From B30-G6 sp963701385 (GTDB taxonomy: Bacteria > Desulfobacterota > Desulfobacteria > Desulfobacterales > B30-G6): a stretch of DNA of 64,000 nt. Positions 60,091 through 64,000 of this stretch are shown here, one piece after another. The DNA lies in contig CAVOZW010000004.1 in assembly GCA_963701385.1 (NCBI GenBank), positions 62,001 to 126,000 of the forward strand, written 5' to 3'. Below the pieces are notes generated by a model. It searched no databases, was not told the DNA's origin, and saw nothing but the letters and a program-made list of their open reading frames with translations. Made by a program: the position numbers and the translations under genes. Within the stretch, counting starts at the first letter, position 1, and the number at the start of each line of letters is the position of its first letter.

Positions 60091-60284
60091 TTGAAGAACC
60101 TCCCAGCAAGCAGCAAGGCATCTTCGACCGTATGGAAGTCTGTCTAATTTTGATTCGCTCGCCCTGTTGAATGCCGCTTTACGGCCCTCCTTGGAAGGAT
60201 TTAACCGGGCGAGCTAACCCCGCGGCGTGCGAAGCTCTGCCGAAGGGCAGAACCCACGGGGAATGCCCTCGCTGTTGCGGTTCA
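60091..60284 (+). repeat. Dispersed hairpin repeat, copy 2, overlapping the RND gene end
   Basis: A 194-bp copy. Bases 60091-60163 match copy 1 closely (TTGAAGAACC, ATCTTCGACCGTATGGAAGT, CTGTCTAATTTTGATTCGCTCGC). The middle is longer and holds TAACCCCG, GGGCAGAACCCACGGGG and the core CCTCGCTGTTGCGGTTCA. Its right end enters the RND transporter gene: the last 22 codons and stop of that gene (60214-60281) are repeat sequence. An extra block TGTTGAATGCCGCTTTACGG separates the two halves. Confidence 0.75.
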
Positions 60285-62673
60285 TAAAAACCATAATCGC
60301 CGGCAGCAGAAAAAAATCCGCTGCCAGCGCAATCAAAATAGTGATCCCGGTAAAGAAACCAAAGTTTACCAAATGGTTCAGGGAAGCAAACATGAGGATA
60401 AAAAAACCGGTGCACAGAACCAGTGAGGTAATCAGGAGCGCCCGCCCCGTTCCTAACAGCGTTTCCCGTACCGCTTCATACGGGTTGGATGTCCGCTGAT
60501 AATATTTCTGGAAGTTGTAGATGAAATGAACCGTATCATCCACAACAATCCCGATGGCGATGCTGCCGATCATTAGGCTGTTGATGTCCAGGGGAATCGC
60601 CAGCAGACCCATGATTCCCATGGTGGTGAGAATCGGCAGGAAGTTTGGAATCATACTCACAAGCCCGAGTTTCCAATTCCCAATCAAGACAACCATCAGA
60701 ATGGTAATAGCGACAAACGCCACCAGATAGCTTTTTGTCATGCTGTAGATGGCCGCGCTGATAGCCCGTGCCAAAAGGGCCATCAGACCCGTGGCATGAA
60801 TCGAGGCGCTATCCTGGAATTGATCTGACAGGCGTTGCTGAATTTTGTCGATAAATTTCTTGCAAACCACTGCATCCACCCAGGGCGTTTTAATCGTGAT
60901 CCGCGTCTGACTGAACTGATTGTCCACGATGCGTTCCAAGTCGTCTGACCCGCTGTTTTCAAACAACAGCAGCTCCTGGGCCACAACACGGCGGTCCTGT
61001 GGAATAGCGTAATAGGCGGGGTCGTTTTCGTTCAGCGCCTGATGGATTTCCTTTAAAATGTCGGTGATGGAAAAGACCTTCCCCACGGCGACACCGTCCT
61101 GGTGGAAGGCTTCGGTCTGCCTCCCGAACACCTCGATCCGGTTGAGCATCTCGGGTGCATACAAGCCGTTTTCGCGCTGGGTGTCCATCACGATCTCCAG
61201 GGTGATGCTGCCCTTCAATTGGGTGTCGATGAAAGCGAGATTCTGTCTGTAAGGAGAACTGTTCGGAAAATACGCGACGATGTTGTGAGAAAACTTAAGC
61301 AGAAAGACCGCCGGAAAAAACAGCAGGAAAATAAAGCAGCTGACCAGCATGATTTTTTTTCGGTGGCGCGTGGAGATAACGGCAATGGCTTCGAGAAATC
61401 GATCCATGTTCAGCATGCGGGCTGGGATGTCGCGTTTTACCGTGATGCGCGTCAGGGCCAGCAGCGGCGGCAACAGAACCACCGTGTAGAGCAGTGCCAG
61501 CAGCACACCGGCAGCGGCAAAGACGCCGATCTCGGCAATGGCTCTCAGATCGGCAAAAAGAAAAGAGAGCACGCCGGCGGCGGTTGTCAGGCTTGTCATC
61601 ACGATGGGAATCCCCGAGTGCCCCAGGGCTTTTGCAATGGCGTCTCTTTTGCTCTGCCCGCGGTCAAGCAACCGGTAGAAAATGGCCATCACATGTACGG
61701 AATCACAAACACCGACAGACAACAGGAATGCCGGAATAACGGTGGTGGTAATCTTGATCGGCGTCCCGGTAAGCGACATGAGGCCGATGGTGGAAAACAA
61801 GGCCGAATTGATGATGATCAAGGGTAGAACGACACCGGAGGTCCTTCGAAAAAGAAGCCCCAGAAACGAGGCCACCGACAGCAGAGACAGCACAATACAT
61901 CTACGGATATCACTCATGGTTGCGCGGTTGAACGCCTCCACCACCACCGGACCGCCAGAGACCGTTATGGGAAAATCGGTCTTGCTATGACGCCCCACCA
62001 CCCGGTTGATGGCTTCCACCACCTCCTTGTTCTCTTTTTCCGAAAAGTAATGTGGTGTTTCTCCCGACGGTGCCGCTGCAGACATCTTCTCGTCAAAGGC
62101 AGCCAGTAAATCCTCAGTTCGGGATACATCCTCTGTCACCGCGGCATTTGTCTCAACAATGATGGCGGTTACCTGGGCATCCTCGGAGATGAGGTAATTG
62201 ATGTAGAACGGATTCGACAAGACCGTTTTTTTTAACTGTGCCAGATCCAGCGGATGTTCGGGCCAGTCTTCCAGGAGGTCTTTTACGATAAGACGATCCT
62301 TCTCTCCCCGGGTGCTCCGGGCGTTGATCAGGCTGGTGACTTCCTTTAAGTAGGGGATCTCCTCTTCAAGCTCATGGTGGAAGGATTGAAGTTGCGATAA
62401 AAAGGTGCTGCTGAAAATTTGCGGAGATTGAATGGCGATGACAATCAATTCCGCCCGGCCAAACTGATCCCGAAAGCGGTTGTATTCTAAAAGACTGGGA
62501 TCCTCTTTCTTGAGAAGGGCCTCCGATGAGGTGTCGATGGCTATGGAGGGAATCTGAAATACAAAAAACCCCACCAGCAGACACGTGACCAGCAGCATTT
62601 TCAAGGGGTTGTCATACAACCATGCGCCCAAACATTCGAAGCGCTTTTCTATCGTATCTCTCAATTTAGGCAT
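60214..62673 (-). CDS. RND-superfamily (MMPL-type) exporter
   Basis: An 819-aa membrane protein with two homologous halves, each with one helix, a large periplasmic loop and a five-to-six-helix bundle (about 25-45, 225-430; 435-460, 650-800). Motifs LSVGVCDSVHVMAIFYRLLDRG and IGSIAIGIVVDDTVHFIYNFQKYY carry the conserved acidic residues of proton-driven RND/HpnN-like exporters of lipids. The last 22 residues (after IMVFM) are encoded by dispersed-repeat sequence and are Pro/Arg-rich, unlike the family. Copy 3 of the repeat ends 10 bases before the ATG, leaving no ribosome site in the usual place. Substrate unknown; a hydrophobic compound is likely. Confidence 0.87.
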   Translation of the reverse strand: MPKLRDTIEKRFECLGAWLYDNPLKMLLVTCLLVGFFVFQIPSIAIDTSSEALLKKEDPSLLEYNRFRDQFGRAELIVIAIQSPQIFSSTFLSQLQSFHHELEEEIPYLKEVTSLINARSTRGEKDRLIVKDLLEDWPEHPLDLAQLKKTVLSNPFYINYLISEDAQVTAIIVETNAAVTEDVSRTEDLLAAFDEKMSAAAPSGETPHYFSEKENKEVVEAINRVVGRHSKTDFPITVSGGPVVVEAFNRATMSDIRRCIVLSLLSVASFLGLLFRRTSGVVLPLIIINSALFSTIGLMSLTGTPIKITTTVIPAFLLSVGVCDSVHVMAIFYRLLDRGQSKRDAIAKALGHSGIPIVMTSLTTAAGVLSFLFADLRAIAEIGVFAAAGVLLALLYTVVLLPPLLALTRITVKRDIPARMLNMDRFLEAIAVISTRHRKKIMLVSCFIFLLFFPAVFLLKFSHNIVAYFPNSSPYRQNLAFIDTQLKGSITLEIVMDTQRENGLYAPEMLNRIEVFGRQTEAFHQDGVAVGKVFSITDILKEIHQALNENDPAYYAIPQDRRVVAQELLLFENSGSDDLERIVDNQFSQTRITIKTPWVDAVVCKKFIDKIQQRLSDQFQDSASIHATGLMALLARAISAAIYSMTKSYLVAFVAITILMVVLIGNWKLGLVSMIPNFLPILTTMGIMGLLAIPLDINSLMIGSIAIGIVVDDTVHFIYNFQKYYQRTSNPYEAVRETLLGTGRALLITSLVLCTGFFILMFASLNHLVNFGFFTGITILIALAADFFLLPAIMVFMNRNSEGIPRGFCPSAELRTPRG

Positions 62674-62683
62674 CGTGTCGAAA

Positions 62684-62759
62684 AACCCCGCAGCAAGCTG
62701 TGAAAAATGTTCTGCCGTGCGGCAGAACCCACGGGGTTAGCGCTCGCTGTTGCGGTTCA
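62684..62759 (+). repeat. Dispersed hairpin repeat, copy 3
   Basis: A 76-bp copy: AACCCCGCAGCAAGCTG, then the perfect hairpin GTTCTGCC-GTGC-GGCAGAAC (62709-62728), CCACGGGGTTAG and the core GCTCGCTGTTGCGGTTCA. AACCCCG and CGGGGTT form an outer stem. It lies between the RND gene start (leftward) and the DUF3783 gene stop. Confidence 0.72.
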
Positions 62760-62807
62760 GTGGAGCTGCTCTCATTCGCTGTCGAATGGTATTGGATGCT
62801 TGGTATA

Positions 62808-63230
62808 TTATTCTTTTTTGGTCATGGCTTTTCGTTCCGCTGCAAGGGCTGCAAGCAGCTGTTGGATGGTCCAGCCCTCCGACGTAGGCGTCAGCGTCGC
62901 CCACAAAGCATTCATCATGCCGGCTTTTTTACACACCGTCATGAAGCTGATGAGTTCTTTTTGTGAAATGCCCGCTACTACGATGGCCCGGGGAAGATTC
63001 GAAGAAACGGAGGCGCCGCTGTTGTCGGGAAGCTGCAAGAGTGCCGACAGCGTCATGTCACCCTGATCGTTCGACACCCATATTTTTGGAACATCCTGCA
63101 TTCCCACCATTTCAAGAACGGTTTCAAGCTTGGGCTGGGCCTCGGATGGGAACCCGCACAGCATCAATTTTCGGGGCCCGTAAAGTGGTTTGTCAGACGT
63201 GGTAACCTTCTCAAATATTGCATCGACCAT
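62808..63230 (-). CDS. DUF3783-domain protein
   Basis: A 140-aa soluble protein. The C-terminal part (about 75-135) has PRAIVVAGISQKELISFM, LWATLTPTSEGWTIQQLL and a final ERKAM, the pattern I recall for DUF3783. The N-terminal part is a conserved-looking alpha/beta stretch (LMLCGFPSEAQPKLETVLEMVGM). GGAG lies seven bases before the ATG. A possible small gene ends five bases upstream. Function unknown; it lies next to the RND exporter in the same orientation but with repeat copy 3 between them. Confidence 0.75.
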   Translation of the reverse strand: MVDAIFEKVTTSDKPLYGPRKLMLCGFPSEAQPKLETVLEMVGMQDVPKIWVSNDQGDMTLSALLQLPDNSGASVSSNLPRAIVVAGISQKELISFMTVCKKAGMMNALWATLTPTSEGWTIQQLLAALAAERKAMTKKE

Positions 63231-63234
63231 TTGA

Positions 63235-63435
63235 TTACTCCATGCGATGGTTCAAAACATATGCCAAAAACCATATCGTCTTTGTTTGAATAAATAAAGC
63301 AAAGCTTCTTGCTTCAATGAAGAAAGATTGCCTGCCATCCCAATCCAGAATATCGGCATCGGTCATTGCATATTTTCTGCTGAATTCTGTCAAAAACAGT
63401 GCTTTCATGCTATCATGCCCTGGGTCGATAAACAC
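63235..63435 (-). CDS. Possible small protein upstream of the DUF3783 gene
   Basis: A 66-codon frame starting with GTG (or ATG at codon 10, MKALFLTEFSRKYAM), protein-like in composition: DILDWDGRQSFFIEARSF and a hydrophobic end TIWFLAYVL. It ends five bases before the DUF3783 start, whose ribosome site lies inside its end, fitting a coupled pair. No family recognised and no clear ribosome site; it could be chance. Confidence 0.3.
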   Translation of the reverse strand: MFIDPGHDSMKALFLTEFSRKYAMTDADILDWDGRQSFFIEARSFALFIQTKTIWFLAYVLNHRME

Positions 63436-63507
63436 ACCCTTGAATGTACAAGCTCAACGGGTTATAGCGATAACATCTGGGACACTTGCTAGAACGGGGG
63501 AGACGCG

Positions 63508-64000
63508 ATGACAGAACTGACAAGGAACGAAAAACTCAAAAAGGCCACGGGTGTTATCTGCAAACAGGGCATGTTTCCCTTTCCTTTGAGTGACACAGCC
63601 ATAACCATCATCGACCGTGTCGTAAAAGATGTGCAAGAACTCGACCTGATTTGCGCATTCAATGACGCTTCCTCACAAACCATGGCGCAGCTCAAACAGA
63701 CCAGCGGATTTTCAGAGGAGCGCATTGAAAGACTCACCAGCAGTCTCGCCAAAGCGGGTTTGCTCTTTAACCAGCCCAGTTCGAAGGGCGTGATGATCTA
63801 TCGCCTGCTTCCGTTGGTGATGATTGGCCTTATGGAATACAAATTCATGACCCGACTGACCGGCAGCGATGAAGAGCGGGAGCTTGCGGAACTGTTCGAA
63901 ACCCTTCTGGGGGAATTGAGAAATGAAGTCCAGAACAACTATGATGCCCTGAAACCACATTTTGAAGTCGCGCCGGCCGTTGACCGGACCGTTCCCGCCA
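63508..64000 (+). CDS. Regulator/ferredoxin-type protein, N-terminal part only
   Basis: From ATG 63508, preceded by GGGGGAG, the frame stays open to the window edge (164 codons). The protein begins MTELTRNEKLKKATGVICKQG and contains a winged-helix-like region (TMAQLKQTSGFSEERIERL, SSLAKAGLLFNQP), then helices to APAVDRTVP. I recall this start from Desulfobacterota proteins with a regulator-like N-terminus and Fe-S cysteines farther on, but the diagnostic part lies beyond the edge. Divergent from the DUF3783 gene. Treated as a real, incomplete gene of uncertain function. Confidence 0.7.
   Translation, partial: MTELTRNEKLKKATGVICKQGMFPFPLSDTAITIIDRVVKDVQELDLICAFNDASSQTMAQLKQTSGFSEERIERLTSSLAKAGLLFNQPSSKGVMIYRLLPLVMIGLMEYKFMTRLTGSDEERELAELFETLLGELRNEVQNNYDALKPHFEVAPAVDRTVPA

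Noticed and set aside
61102..61827. 241-codon plus-strand open frame
   Set aside because: Lies antisense within the clear RND exporter gene; rich in Gln/Arg/His as expected of a shadow frame.
1..64000. CRISPR array, prophage or transposase genes
   Set aside because: No regular spaced repeats, integrase, structural phage gene or transposase-like frame was found.

Overview
The window looks like a chromosomal segment of a sulfate-reducing bacterium of the Desulfobacterota (Desulfobacteraceae/Desulfosarcina-like). This rests on a Qrc-type menaquinone reductase operon, a selenocysteine-type UGA gene, an ADP-forming acyl-CoA synthetase subunit, many exported Fe-S or radical SAM proteins, and the general gene style. 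It carries no rRNA, CRISPR array, prophage or transposase that I can see. Two tRNA genes are present, tRNA-Ala(GGC) and tRNA-Glu(CTC).

Layout. 1-3.7 kb: a leftward cluster of an exported MEMO-AMMECR1 fusion, a membrane spermidine-synthase-like protein and the start of a Tat-exported protein, which together look like an extracytoplasmic AmmeMemoRadiSam system. 3.9-8.7 kb: a radical SAM protein, then a periplasmic MsrA-MsrB fusion followed by a small heavy-metal-associated (HMA) domain protein. The HMA gene is interrupted by a UGA with a SECIS-like hairpin just after it (probable selenoprotein). An OmpR-type response regulator and its histidine kinase lie directly upstream. 9.2-17.9 kb: small regulators, a decayed RsbRD-like gene, and a complete branched-chain-type ABC importer operon (binding protein, two permeases, two ATPases) leading into an acyl-CoA ligase, a nitroreductase and a lone receiver protein. 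A MITE-like element sits inside this operon.

18-29.7 kb: a PLP decarboxylase beside a GltS-type symporter, a frameshifted cyclase-FHA gene, an ADP-forming acyl-CoA synthetase alpha-type protein, ComEC, MurA, and EamA and TauE transporters. 29.7-35.5 kb: the qrcABCD operon plus a conserved-looking 52-aa membrane protein, closed by a strong terminator. The qrcB reading frame is broken by several single-base indels while its partners are intact. 35.5-44.8 kb: an M16 protease, a UvrD-like helicase, a second AMMECR1 protein, PpiD with two zinc-ribbon neighbours, and a DNA methyltransferase remnant with an internal deletion beside tRNA-Ala.

45-64 kb: envelope and housekeeping genes (lgt, lolA, nadA, yebC, rlmE, radA, a MltB-like transglycosylase), a PP2C-type phosphatase, MFS and DMT transporters, a penicillin-acylase-family hydrolase, an RND exporter, a DUF3783 protein and the 5' part of a probable regulator/ferredoxin-type gene. 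A dispersed, hairpin-rich repeat occurs three times between 54.8 and 62.8 kb, with a core relic at 38.5 kb. One copy supplies the last 22 codons of the RND gene.

The strongest leads are the UGA-containing HMA gene coupled to periplasmic methionine sulfoxide reductase, the exported AmmeMemoRadiSam cluster, the broken qrcB inside an otherwise intact operon, and the repeat that writes a protein tail. All functional calls come from reading the sequence and recall of families; no database search was run.
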